A stretch of DNA of 26,952 nt from Syntrophaceae bacterium UBA6112 (GTDB lineage Bacteria > Desulfobacterota > Syntrophia > Syntrophales > UBA5619). This document shows positions 1-7,220 of the stretch, one piece after another. The position numbers and the translations under genes are program-made. The DNA lies in the NCBI GenBank assembly GCA_002423465.1, contig DIWG01000044.1, positions 1-26,952 on the forward strand, written 5' to 3'. Numbering within the stretch: position 1 is the first letter of the stretch; each line of letters starts with the position of its first letter. A model generated the notes under the pieces. The model saw only the letters and a list, made by a program, of their open reading frames with translations, did no database searches and was not told the DNA's origin.

Positions 1-2
1 CC

Positions 3-602
3 CTGCTCTCCCAGCATATCTGGACAAGCGTCCAGGAGGCCTTTTCCGGTTATCTGCTCGCGCTGCTTGTGGGGATCCCGCTGGGTTTGGCCATGGGTTG
101 GTTTGTCGTTGTCGAAGGACTGAGCCGGCCCATTTTTGAAATGATCCGTCCCATTCCTCCCGTCGCCTGGATCCCGCTGGTTATCTTTTGGTTCGGCATC
201 GGCATCAGCGGCAAGATCTTTATCATTTGGATCGGAGGCGTCGTGCCCTGCGTGATCAATTCCTACGAGGGGGTTCGCATGACGAATCCCACGCTGATTC
301 AGATGGCCAGGACCTACGGGGCCACCGACTGGCAGATCTTCAAACAGATCTGCATCCCTTCGGCCCTGCCGATGGTCTTCGGGGCCCTGCAGATCGCCCT
401 GGCCTTGTGCTGGACCAATTTGGTCGCTGCCGAGTTGCTGGCGGCCGACCGGGGGCTCGGCTTCCTCATCACCATGGGTCGCAAACTCGCCCTGCCCGAC
501 ATGGTACTGCTGGGCATGATCATGATCGGACTCACCGGCGTCGTGATCGGGGTTGTCATCGATTATTTCGAGAAGAGGCTGCTGGCTGGGATCAGGAGGT
601 AA
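3..602 (+). CDS. ABC transporter permease, NitT/TauT (SsuC/TauC) type, 5'-truncated by window edge
   Basis: This is an inner-membrane permease of a binding-protein-dependent importer of the nitrate/sulfonate/taurine class. The reading frame is already open at base 3, so the gene begins outside the window. About 200 residues remain, including the family's characteristic segment near positions 130-260: a PIPPVAW stretch, a WFGIG stretch, then an AAELLAADRGLG segment typical of the EAA cytoplasmic loop that contacts the ATPase. Several hydrophobic helices are visible. It is followed after 6 bases by a second, different permease and then by an ATPase, so the three form one transport unit. The periplasmic binding protein is not in the window and is presumably upstream. 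Substrate is inferred as taurine or a related sulfonate only from the aminotransferase downstream; aromatic sulfonates, nitrate or thiamine precursors are alternatives within this family. Confidence 0.85.
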   Translation: MLSQHIWTSVQEAFSGYLLALLVGIPLGLAMGWFVVVEGLSRPIFEMIRPIPPVAWIPLVIFWFGIGISGKIFIIWIGGVVPCVINSYEGVRMTNPTLIQMARTYGATDWQIFKQICIPSALPMVFGALQIALALCWTNLVAAELLAADRGLGFLITMGRKLALPDMVLLGMIMIGLTGVVIGVVIDYFEKRLLAGIRR

Positions 603-608
603 CGTCAC

Positions 609-1448
609 GTGGCTGATATTGCCAATGAAGTCCAACAACAGGTCCGGGAGAGAAGACCGCTGACCCTGTCCGTTGTCCTGAAGAACCGCTGGTTCCTCTA
701 TGGCTTATCCATACTGGTCTTTTTCCTGGTCTGGGACATGACGGCCGCTGCCAAGGCCTTCAGAAGCGGCCTGCCCCGCCCCCACGAGGTGGCTCTTCAA
801 TTGTGGCGCATGTTATTCGATCCTCTGGCCGGGAAATCTCTGCTGGGTCATGTTTGGGCCAGCACCCAGCGGATTCTCATCGGTTTTACCATTGCCTCTC
901 TGGTGGCGGTGCCGCTGGGCCTGATGATGGCGCTGAACCGTTATGTCAATGCCATCGTGAAGCCGCTTTTCGATCTTCTCAAACCGATGCCGCCCCTCGC
1001 CTGGATTTCCATCGCCATTCTCTGGTTCGGCATCGGGGAGACCTCGAAGGTTTTTATCATCATCATCGGCACGTTTGTGCCCTGTCTGCTCGATGCCTAC
1101 AATGGCGTGCGTCTGGTGGAACCCGAGCTCTATGACGTGATCCGCATGCTGGGCGGAAAGCGCCGCCACGAAATCATCCAGGTTTGCTTCCCTGCGGCTT
1201 TTCCAGCCATTTTTGCGGGTCTGCAGATTGCACTGAGCATCGCCTGGAGCTGCGTGCTCGCGGCGGAACTGGTCAGCGCCCGTTCCGGTCTGGGATTCAT
1301 CATCATTCTGGGCATGAACCTCTCCCGGCCGGCCATGATCGTAGGCGGCATGGTCGTTATTGCGCTGGTCGCATGGAGCATGAGTCAGCTCGTTTCGGCT
1401 TTGGAAAGGTTTGTCTGCCCCTGGAAGCGGGAGATCGATGGTCGGTAG
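609..1448 (+). CDS. ABC transporter permease, NitT/TauT type (second permease of the pair)
   Basis: A 279-residue inner-membrane permease of the SsuC/TauC family. It starts at GTG 609, with AGGAGGT about 8 bases upstream inside the end of the preceding permease gene. One hydrophobic helix lies near residues 28-48, followed by the conserved core: GHVWASTQR, VPLGLMMALN, KPMPPLAWISIAILWFGIG, and the AAELVSARSGLG loop that docks to the ATPase. It aligns with the upstream permease throughout this core but is clearly divergent, so the transporter probably uses a heterodimer rather than the homodimer more usual for TauC and SsuC. The neighbouring ATPase gene begins 65 bases downstream. Start and family are well supported; the transported compound is not shown by sequence. 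Confidence 0.9.
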   Translation: MADIANEVQQQVRERRPLTLSVVLKNRWFLYGLSILVFFLVWDMTAAAKAFRSGLPRPHEVALQLWRMLFDPLAGKSLLGHVWASTQRILIGFTIASLVAVPLGLMMALNRYVNAIVKPLFDLLKPMPPLAWISIAILWFGIGETSKVFIIIIGTFVPCLLDAYNGVRLVEPELYDVIRMLGGKRRHEIIQVCFPAAFPAIFAGLQIALSIAWSCVLAAELVSARSGLGFIIILGMNLSRPAMIVGGMVVIALVAWSMSQLVSALERFVCPWKREIDGR

Positions 1449-1513
1449 GACATCCCCTCCGGGAAGGCGCCGAAGCGTTTTGACGATTTATGAATTCATC
1501 ATAGGAGAAAAGA

Positions 1514-2293
1514 TTGAGAGAAGAAAGTCATTCCTGTCAGGCCAAGATCGTTTGTGAAGATATCACCAAGGTTTTTATCCAGAAGGGAACGCAGCGGGTC
1601 CATGTGCTGGATCACATCAGTCTGGACGTGAAGGAGAATGAATTCGTCGTGATCCTGGGGCCGGGCCAGTCGGGGAAAAGCACGCTTCTGCGCATCATTG
1701 CCGGCTTGGAAACCCCCACGGAAGGAAGCGTCCGGATTGACGGTCGGGAGGTCGACGGCCCGGGGCCGGACCGCGGCCTGGTCTTCCAGGGCTACATGCT
1801 GTTTGCCTGGAAAACTGTTCTGGGCAATGTGGAAATGGGCCCCAAACTGCGGGGGGTCCCCAAAAAAGAACGGCGGGAAATCGCCGCCCACTACATCCAT
1901 CTGGTGGGCCTGGACGGTTTCGAGAACCACTATCCCCACCAGCTCAGCGGCGGTATGAAGCAGCGGGTGGGGATCGCCCGGGCCTATGCCAACAATCCCC
2001 AGGTGATGCTCCTGGATGAGCCCTTCGGACAGCTCGACGCCCAGACCCGATATTTCATGGAGAAGGAGACCGCACGCATCTGGGAGACGGAGAAGCGGAC
2101 GATCCTTTTTGTGACGAACAACATCGACGAGGCGATCTATCTGGCGGATCGGATCATTACGCTGGAGGGCAAATTGCCGGGCCGGATGAACGTCGTCTAC
2201 AATGTCGACCTGCCAAGGCCGAGAGAGCATACGGACATGGCGTTTCTGAAGCTCCGGCACAAAATTACCGAAGCCTCGGCATTAACGCTTTAA
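1514..2293 (+). CDS. ABC transporter ATP-binding protein, NitT/TauT type, with Asn in place of the H-loop His
   Basis: The 259-residue cytoplasmic ATPase of the importer encoded just upstream. The start is TTG 1514, preceded at proper distance by GGAGAAA. Walker A is at residues 49-57 (GPGQSGKST), the Q-loop at Q92, the signature LSGGM at 144-148, and Walker B with the catalytic glutamate at about 164-170 (VMLLDEP). The switch position, normally VTHD in this family, reads VTNN at 200-203, so the H-loop histidine is replaced by asparagine (codon AAC). The glutamine-glycine order in Walker A is also atypical but keeps the GxxxxGKST pattern. All other motifs are intact, so the protein is probably functional or belongs to a subfamily with altered switch chemistry. 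Length is normal for TauB/SsuB. Confidence 0.9.
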   Translation: MREESHSCQAKIVCEDITKVFIQKGTQRVHVLDHISLDVKENEFVVILGPGQSGKSTLLRIIAGLETPTEGSVRIDGREVDGPGPDRGLVFQGYMLFAWKTVLGNVEMGPKLRGVPKKERREIAAHYIHLVGLDGFENHYPHQLSGGMKQRVGIARAYANNPQVMLLDEPFGQLDAQTRYFMEKETARIWETEKRTILFVTNNIDEAIYLADRIITLEGKLPGRMNVVYNVDLPRPREHTDMAFLKLRHKITEASALTL

Positions 2294-2340
2294 GGAAAGC
2301 CGCCGGCCATCATCTTTTTTAAAAGAGGAGGTTTGGGATC

Positions 2341-3729
2341 ATGAGCCATACGAATCCGATGCAGGAGAATGTGGAAGAACTGTTGAAGCAGGATCGGGAA
2401 TGCCTCTGGCATCATTTGACGCAACATAAGGTCTTCCAAACGAGCGAGCCGATGATTATGGTGGAAGGCCGGGGGCTGATCCTGAAGGATATCCGGGGAC
2501 GGGAGTATCTGGACGCCACATCGGGCGGGGTCTGGTGCGTCAATGTGGGTTTCGGTCGGGATTCCATTGCCGACGCCGTCTGCGCGCAGTTGAAGAGGAT
2601 GCCCTACTATGCCGGCACGGCGGGAAACATACCCACGATCCGGTTTGCCTGCAAGGTGATCTCGCTTCTGCCCGGGCTGGGAAAGGTCTTCTTTTCCAAC
2701 AGCGGCTCGGAGGCAAACGAGAAGGCCTTCAAGATGGTTCGGCAGTACTTCCGCCTGAAATACAAGGATAAGGATAAATACAAGATTCTCTACCGCAACC
2801 GGGATTACCATGGCACCACGCTGGCGGCTTTGAGTGCGACCGGACAGCAGGAGCGACGGGAAAGCTACGGACCCTTCCTTGAGGGTTTTGTGGAGTTTCC
2901 CCATGCCTGCTGCTACCGCTGCCCCTTTTCCAAGACCTATCCCGATTGTAACATCGAATGCGCCCGGGCTCTGGAGGCGGTGATCCGGAAAGAGGGTCCG
3001 GACACGGTGGGAGCGATCATTGTCGAACCCATCACGGCCGGCGGCGGCATCATTCCGCCGGTGAAGGAGTATTATCCGCTCCTCCAGGAAATCTGCCGAA
3101 AATACGAAGTCCTGATGATCATGGATGAGGTCGTCTGCGGTTTCGGCAGGACGGGGAAGATGTTCGGTTATGAGCACTACGACGTCGATCCCGATATGGT
3201 GACCATGGCCAAGGGAATGGCCAGTGCCTATATGCCCCTGTCCGCCACGGTGGCCAAGAATGACGTTTTTGACGCCTTCCTCAATGATCCGACCGACAAG
3301 ATGGCCTATTTCCGTGACATCAGCACCTACGGCGGCTGTGCCGGCGCCTGCGCGGCAGCCCTGGAGAGCACGAGGATCATTGAAGAGGAACATCTCTGCG
3401 AGAACAGTCGGGTCGTTGGGGATTACCTGCTCGGCTGCCTGGAGGAGCTCCGATCTTTTCCGATCGTGGGGGATGTGCGGGGCAGGGGGCTTTTCGCCGG
3501 CATTGAATTTGTCGAGGACCGCAAAACGAAGCAGCCGGTTTCTGAATCCTTCCTGATGAGCATCATCAAAGGAATCACCGATCAGGGCGTCCTCGTGGGC
3601 AGGACCAACCGGAGTCTGCCGGGTTTGAACAACATCATCAACCTCGCCCCGGCGCTTGTGGCTACAAGGGCCGATATCGACCGGATCGTTTCGGCTATCC
3701 GGAACGCTATCGCCAAAGTGAGTTCATAA
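2341..3729 (+). CDS. tpa: Class III aminotransferase, probable taurine:pyruvate aminotransferase
   Basis: A 462-residue PLP enzyme of the class III (omega) aminotransferase family, cytoplasmic. It would transfer the amino group of taurine to pyruvate, giving sulfoacetaldehyde and alanine. Visible landmarks are SGSEA at 121-125 (phosphate binding), DEVVCGFGRTG at 262-272 (Asp262 contacts the pyridine nitrogen) and Lys291 in MAKGM (PLP Schiff base). Stretches such as WHHLTQHK, DATSGGVWCVNVG, YFRDISTYGGC and GRTNRS resemble, from memory, the taurine:pyruvate aminotransferase of Bilophila. A cysteine cluster (C190, C191, C194, C203, C207) sits in the middle. ATG 2341 follows a strong GAGGAGG. The sulfonate-type ABC transporter ends 48 bases upstream and a CoA-transferase follows 47 bases downstream. 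Beta-alanine or GABA aminotransferase activity is the main alternative. No sulfoacetaldehyde acetyltransferase (Xsc) is seen in the window. Confidence 0.75.
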   Translation: MSHTNPMQENVEELLKQDRECLWHHLTQHKVFQTSEPMIMVEGRGLILKDIRGREYLDATSGGVWCVNVGFGRDSIADAVCAQLKRMPYYAGTAGNIPTIRFACKVISLLPGLGKVFFSNSGSEANEKAFKMVRQYFRLKYKDKDKYKILYRNRDYHGTTLAALSATGQQERRESYGPFLEGFVEFPHACCYRCPFSKTYPDCNIECARALEAVIRKEGPDTVGAIIVEPITAGGGIIPPVKEYYPLLQEICRKYEVLMIMDEVVCGFGRTGKMFGYEHYDVDPDMVTMAKGMASAYMPLSATVAKNDVFDAFLNDPTDKMAYFRDISTYGGCAGACAAALESTRIIEEEHLCENSRVVGDYLLGCLEELRSFPIVGDVRGRGLFAGIEFVEDRKTKQPVSESFLMSIIKGITDQGVLVGRTNRSLPGLNNIINLAPALVATRADIDRIVSAIRNAIAKVSS

Positions 3730-3776
3730 TCCGGAAGCAAAATCCTACCTAAATAATCGAAGAGGAGGTTTACGAT

Positions 3777-5504
3777 TTGATACAAGAGAGCAAATTGATG
3801 ACCATGAAGGAAGCCGTATCTCGTTTTGTCCGCCCTGGAATGCACTTGGGTTATGGCGGATTTTCCCTGTGCCGTAGTCCGATGGCCTTTTCCCATGAAG
3901 TGATCCGTCAGGGAATCGGCGATCTGCACATTTCGAGCGTGAATCCCTCCTATGCTGTGGATATCCTGATCGGCGCCGGGTTGGTCAAGTCCGTTGAATC
4001 CGGTTGTTTGAACATGGAACGCCTCGGATTGCCGAAAAACTTCTGTCGCAGCGTCCAGGAGGGGCGGCTCCTCTCCGAGGATTATGAACACGGTGCGATG
4101 ACCTTCCGTTACCTGGCCGGTTCTCTCGGATTTCCCTTCATGCCGATGAAATCCATGCTGGGTTCCGACATGCTCAAGTATCAGGTTCTGAAGGCCAAGA
4201 AGTATGAATTGATGAATTGCCCCTTCACGAACCAGAAGGTTGTCCTGCTGCCCGCCTGCACCCCTGAGCTGGCCATCATTCATGTGCCCCGTTGCGATGA
4301 AAGCGGCAATTGCCAGATCGACGGTTCTTGCTTTGCGGACGAACTTATCGCCAAGGCAGCCGCTCAGGTGATCGTGGTCACGGAACAACTGATTTCCAAC
4401 GACGAGACCAGGCGCAACCCACAGTCGAACATCATCCCGTTCTTCCGGGTGAATGCCGTCGTGCATAGCCCATGGGGCGCCTATCCTTCCAGCGTTCCCG
4501 GCTGTTATGACTATGATTATGAGGCTCTCCGGAATTATCAGAAGATCTCCAGCACGCCGGAGAGCTTCAAGGCTTACCTGGACCGGTTTGTATACGGCGT
4601 CGAGGATTTTACGGCTTATCTCGAAATCGCCGGAACGCCGCTGACGTACCGCCGCCTGGCCATCGATCCCCGCCTGGGTTATTCGGAATACACGACCAGT
4701 CTGGTCAGCCCCTCGATTGAGCTGCAGGAGAAGCGGCCCGGAGAATTCAACCTGAGGGAGCTCATGATTATTGCCGCCTCTCGAGAGATCAAAGACTTTG
4801 ATATCGTCGTGGCGGGAACGGGCCTGCCGATGGCGGCGACGACGGTGGCCAAACTGTCTCACGCGCCTCATTGCCATTATTGTGTCGAGACGGGTATCGG
4901 CGGTTTGAAACCGGTTCACTCATCCCTGTCGGTCGCCGATCCCCGTTTGACCGGAATCGCGAAGCCCGCCTTCATCACGGCGACGCTGGACGGCCTCGGA
5001 CATATCGTCCACCGGGGTTTCGCGGGTGTCGGATTCCTGGGAGGCGCCCAAATCGATCAATACGGCAATCTCAATGCCACCTGCATCGGAAACTACGGTA
5101 AACCCAAAAAGCGGTTTCCCGGCAGCGGCGGCGCCAATGTGATCGCCTCCTGTGCAAAGCGGACCTTGATTGTCATGAAACATGAAAAACGACGTTTTCT
5201 CGAGCGCGTGGACTATATCACGAGCCCGGGACATCTCACCGGCGGAACATCCCGTGCCGATGTCGGATTGACCGGCGGCGGGCCGGACAAGGTCATAACC
5301 GACCTGGCCGTTCTTGGCTTCGAGTCTGAGAGCAAGAAAATGATGCTGGTCTCGGTTCATCCGGGGGTAACGGTTGAAAATGTCATCGCAGAGACGGGAT
5401 TCGACTTGATTCTGCCGTCCGATGTCCCGACGACGCCGCCTCCGACGGACGAAGAGTTGGCGATTCTCAGGGCAAACATTTCGCCGGTGTATTACGCGGA
5501 TTGA
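3777..5504 (+). CDS. Family I CoA-transferase, GctA-GctB fused in one chain
   Basis: A 575-residue CoA-transferase that exchanges CoA between an acyl-CoA and a free carboxylate through a glutamyl-CoA thioester. Residues 1 to about 300 match the glutaconate CoA-transferase A subunit (GGFSLCRSPMAF near 27-38; ELAIIHVPRCDESGN near 164-178). Residues from about 325 match the B subunit (RELMIIAASREIKD; GGAQIDQYGNLN at 422-433). Glu371 in the ETG triplet occupies the E-x-G position of the catalytic glutamate of this class. The start is TTG 3777 with GGAGG 8 bases upstream; ATG 3798 is a weaker alternative. GctA and GctB are normally separate subunits. Co-transcription with the aminotransferase suggests a CoA ester derived from a sulfonate or a short-chain acid, but the substrate is unknown. 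Confidence 0.85.
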   Translation: MIQESKLMTMKEAVSRFVRPGMHLGYGGFSLCRSPMAFSHEVIRQGIGDLHISSVNPSYAVDILIGAGLVKSVESGCLNMERLGLPKNFCRSVQEGRLLSEDYEHGAMTFRYLAGSLGFPFMPMKSMLGSDMLKYQVLKAKKYELMNCPFTNQKVVLLPACTPELAIIHVPRCDESGNCQIDGSCFADELIAKAAAQVIVVTEQLISNDETRRNPQSNIIPFFRVNAVVHSPWGAYPSSVPGCYDYDYEALRNYQKISSTPESFKAYLDRFVYGVEDFTAYLEIAGTPLTYRRLAIDPRLGYSEYTTSLVSPSIELQEKRPGEFNLRELMIIAASREIKDFDIVVAGTGLPMAATTVAKLSHAPHCHYCVETGIGGLKPVHSSLSVADPRLTGIAKPAFITATLDGLGHIVHRGFAGVGFLGGAQIDQYGNLNATCIGNYGKPKKRFPGSGGANVIASCAKRTLIVMKHEKRRFLERVDYITSPGHLTGGTSRADVGLTGGGPDKVITDLAVLGFESESKKMMLVSVHPGVTVENVIAETGFDLILPSDVPTTPPPTDEELAILRANISPVYYAD

Positions 5505-5576
5505 CGGATTGGGATTTCAGTCATGTGGCCCGGTTTGAGGGGCCGTTGAAAGATGCGGATCAGTTCTCTTAACACT

Positions 5577-5596
5577 TGCCCCGATGGATGGGGGCA
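5577..5596 (+). other. Small GC hairpin in the leader of the first TTT operon
   Basis: TGCCCC (5577-5582) pairs with GGGGCA (5591-5596) across an 8-base loop, ending about 14 bases before the Shine-Dalgarno site of the binding-protein gene. No U-run follows, so it is not a clear terminator. It may be a leader structure or chance. Confidence 0.3.
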
Positions 5597-5619
5597 CATT
5601 TCTCAAGAAGGAGGAGATG

Positions 5620-6603
5620 ATGAGAAAAAATATGCAGAAACACCTGGTCATGGTCATGGCGCTGACCTTTGCAGCGGCGATGCTGGCAAGTCCTTTCCTG
5701 AATGAAGCGACGGCCCAGGATAAATATCCTTCCCGGGCCGTTGAGTATATCGTACCCTGGGGACCGGGCGGCGGGGCGGATCAGCTTGCCCGGAAAACCG
5801 GCGTCCTCCTGGAAAAGGTCCTGAATGTTCCCTTCCCCGTAATCGACGTTCCCGGGGCCACGGGCGGCACGGGCATTACGAAACTCCTGGCTGCGCCGGC
5901 GGACGGCCAGTCCATTGCGATCTACATCGCCGATTCCCATGCCGTGCTGGCGACTTCAACGGCCAGTTGGAAGATGACCGACATCATGCCGGTAGCCCGG
6001 CTGATGTTGGGACCGTCCTTCCTGTTCGTGGCGGAAAACAGCCGTTTCAAGTCCTGGGCGGATTTTGAGAAAGAAGCCAAGGCAAAACCGGGAACCTTGA
6101 AAGTAGCGACCCTCGGGTTCGGCAGCGTTGATGATATCACCCTGACCTTTCTGGAGAGCAAGGGGGTGAAGGTCATCCAAGTGCCCTACTCCAAGCCCAG
6201 CGAACGGTATGTATCCGTTCTCGGCACCCATGTGGACGCCCTCTACGAGCAGGCCGGCGACGTGCGGCAGTACATTACGAGCAAGCAGATCAAACCCATC
6301 GTCGTCTTCGGTTCCCAGCGTTTTCCGGCCTTCAAGGATGTGCCCTGCTCCAAGGAACTCGGCTATGATGTGGGCCTGCCCCAGTTCCGGGCCATTATTG
6401 CCAAGGCGGGGACGGACCCGAAGAAGATCAAGGTTCTTTCGGATGCCTTCGGCAAGGTGGCGGCGACGCCGGAGTTCAAGGCCTTCCTTGAGGAACAGTA
6501 TGCGACGGCGGACAGTTTTATGAACCACGAGGAGTGCACCAAGTTCATCCTTTCCGAACTGGATTCGATGAACAAAACCTGGGGTTCAAAAAAGAAGAAG
6601 TAG
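5620..6603 (+). CDS. TTT transporter periplasmic binding protein (TctC/Bug family)
   Basis: A 327-residue extracytoplasmic solute receptor of a tripartite tricarboxylate transporter; it captures a carboxylate in the periplasm and delivers it to TctAB. A signal peptide covers about residues 1-32 (basic start, then a hydrophobic run, cleavage probably after ATAQ). The family opening PSRAVEYIVPWGPGGGADQLAR follows directly, and the PGATGGTG loop near 75-82 is the usual ligand-binding segment. ATG 5620 was chosen over upstream in-frame starts because GGAGG ends 5 bases before it; ATG 5617 is too close. A stable hairpin lies just after the stop codon, then tctB and tctA. The order C-B-A is that of slcHFG, a TTT for sulfolactate, but the family transports many carboxylates, so the substrate is inference. 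Confidence 0.9.
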   Translation: MRKNMQKHLVMVMALTFAAAMLASPFLNEATAQDKYPSRAVEYIVPWGPGGGADQLARKTGVLLEKVLNVPFPVIDVPGATGGTGITKLLAAPADGQSIAIYIADSHAVLATSTASWKMTDIMPVARLMLGPSFLFVAENSRFKSWADFEKEAKAKPGTLKVATLGFGSVDDITLTFLESKGVKVIQVPYSKPSERYVSVLGTHVDALYEQAGDVRQYITSKQIKPIVVFGSQRFPAFKDVPCSKELGYDVGLPQFRAIIAKAGTDPKKIKVLSDAFGKVAATPEFKAFLEEQYATADSFMNHEECTKFILSELDSMNKTWGSKKKK

Positions 6604-6620
6604 CGTCCCCTTTTTCGGTT

Positions 6621-6651
6621 GGTTTGCCTCCCGGCGAACGGGAGGCAAACC
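6621..6651 (+). repeat. Intercistronic 13-bp perfect hairpin between tctC and tctB
   Basis: A perfect 13-bp inverted repeat (6621-6633 with 6639-6651) closes a 5-base GCGAA loop, starting 18 bases after the tctC stop. No U-tract follows and the transporter genes continue, so it probably marks an mRNA stabilising or processing site that favours the binding protein over the membrane subunits rather than an operon end. Confidence 0.75.
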
Positions 6652-6663
6652 TCCATATGGAGG
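6650..6663 (+). promoter_or_regulatory. Palindrome containing the tctB ribosome binding site
   Basis: CCTCCATATGGAGG is a perfect 14-base palindrome. Its right half holds the GGAGG (6659-6663) that serves tctB at ATG 6676, and its left half CCTCC can pair with it in the mRNA. It overlaps the right arm of the preceding hairpin by two bases, so the two folds could compete. A translational role is inferred. Confidence 0.45.
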
Positions 6664-6675
6664 TTATTGCAGCTC

Positions 6676-7206
6676 ATGCCTATGGAAAAAATCAAACGGA
6701 TCATCCCCTATGCCGTCGTCCTGCTGACCAGCGTCTTTTTCTGGGTTCTGGCCTGCAGGTTTGCATGTGAAACCCGGTCAGGGAACCTGGGTCCTGATTT
6801 CTGGCCCAAACTCCTCCTGGGGCTGACCATGGTGGTTTGTCTGTATGAGATCGCCAAAATCACATTGTTTCATCGAGACCAGGCATCCGACGACGATGCC
6901 GGAGAGGTCAAAGCAGAGGCGCCGAAACACTATCCCGGGCTCCTCATCATCGGGACACTCATGACCGTTGCCTATGTATACTTCGTGAGCATCCTGGGAT
7001 TCATCCTCTGCACGTTTCTGTATCTGGTTCTCTTCATGATTGTCGGCCGCTACCGCAAAGTTTGGGTGATTGCGGTCAATAGCGTCATCGGGACGGTCCT
7101 GTTTGTCGTCATCTTCATGAAGGCGGTCTATGTTTCCCTCCCCCTCGGGCAGGGCCCATTCCAGCAATTTTCCCTGCTGATCTTGAAAATGCTCGGCATC
7201 CGGTAA
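6676..7206 (+). CDS. TTT transporter small membrane subunit (TctB family)
   Basis: A 176-residue membrane protein with four hydrophobic segments (near residues 8-28, 40-55, 90-125 and 130-150), the usual layout of TctB, the poorly conserved small subunit that pairs with TctA. A hydrophilic loop rich in Asp and Glu (DQASDDDAGEVKAEAP) separates helices two and three, as in family members. The start at ATG 6676 follows GGAGGT with an 11-base spacer; a second ATG two codons on (6682) is possible. An upstream TTG extension is rejected because it would translate the intercistronic hairpin. It lies between the binding protein and TctA genes, which confirms the assignment despite weak sequence conservation. 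Confidence 0.85.
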   Translation: MPMEKIKRIIPYAVVLLTSVFFWVLACRFACETRSGNLGPDFWPKLLLGLTMVVCLYEIAKITLFHRDQASDDDAGEVKAEAPKHYPGLLIIGTLMTVAYVYFVSILGFILCTFLYLVLFMIVGRYRKVWVIAVNSVIGTVLFVVIFMKAVYVSLPLGQGPFQQFSLLILKMLGIR

Positions 7207-7220
7207 CGTAAGGAGTTGCT

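Noticed and set aside
2290..3393. Long minus-strand open frame opposite the aminotransferase gene
   Set aside because: It has no family motifs and lies wholly across a gene with full PLP-enzyme motifs; it is a shadow of GC-rich codon use.
3582..4919. Long minus-strand open frame opposite the CoA-transferase gene
   Set aside because: No recognisable domain, and its composition (many His, Arg, Gly) is typical of an antisense shadow.
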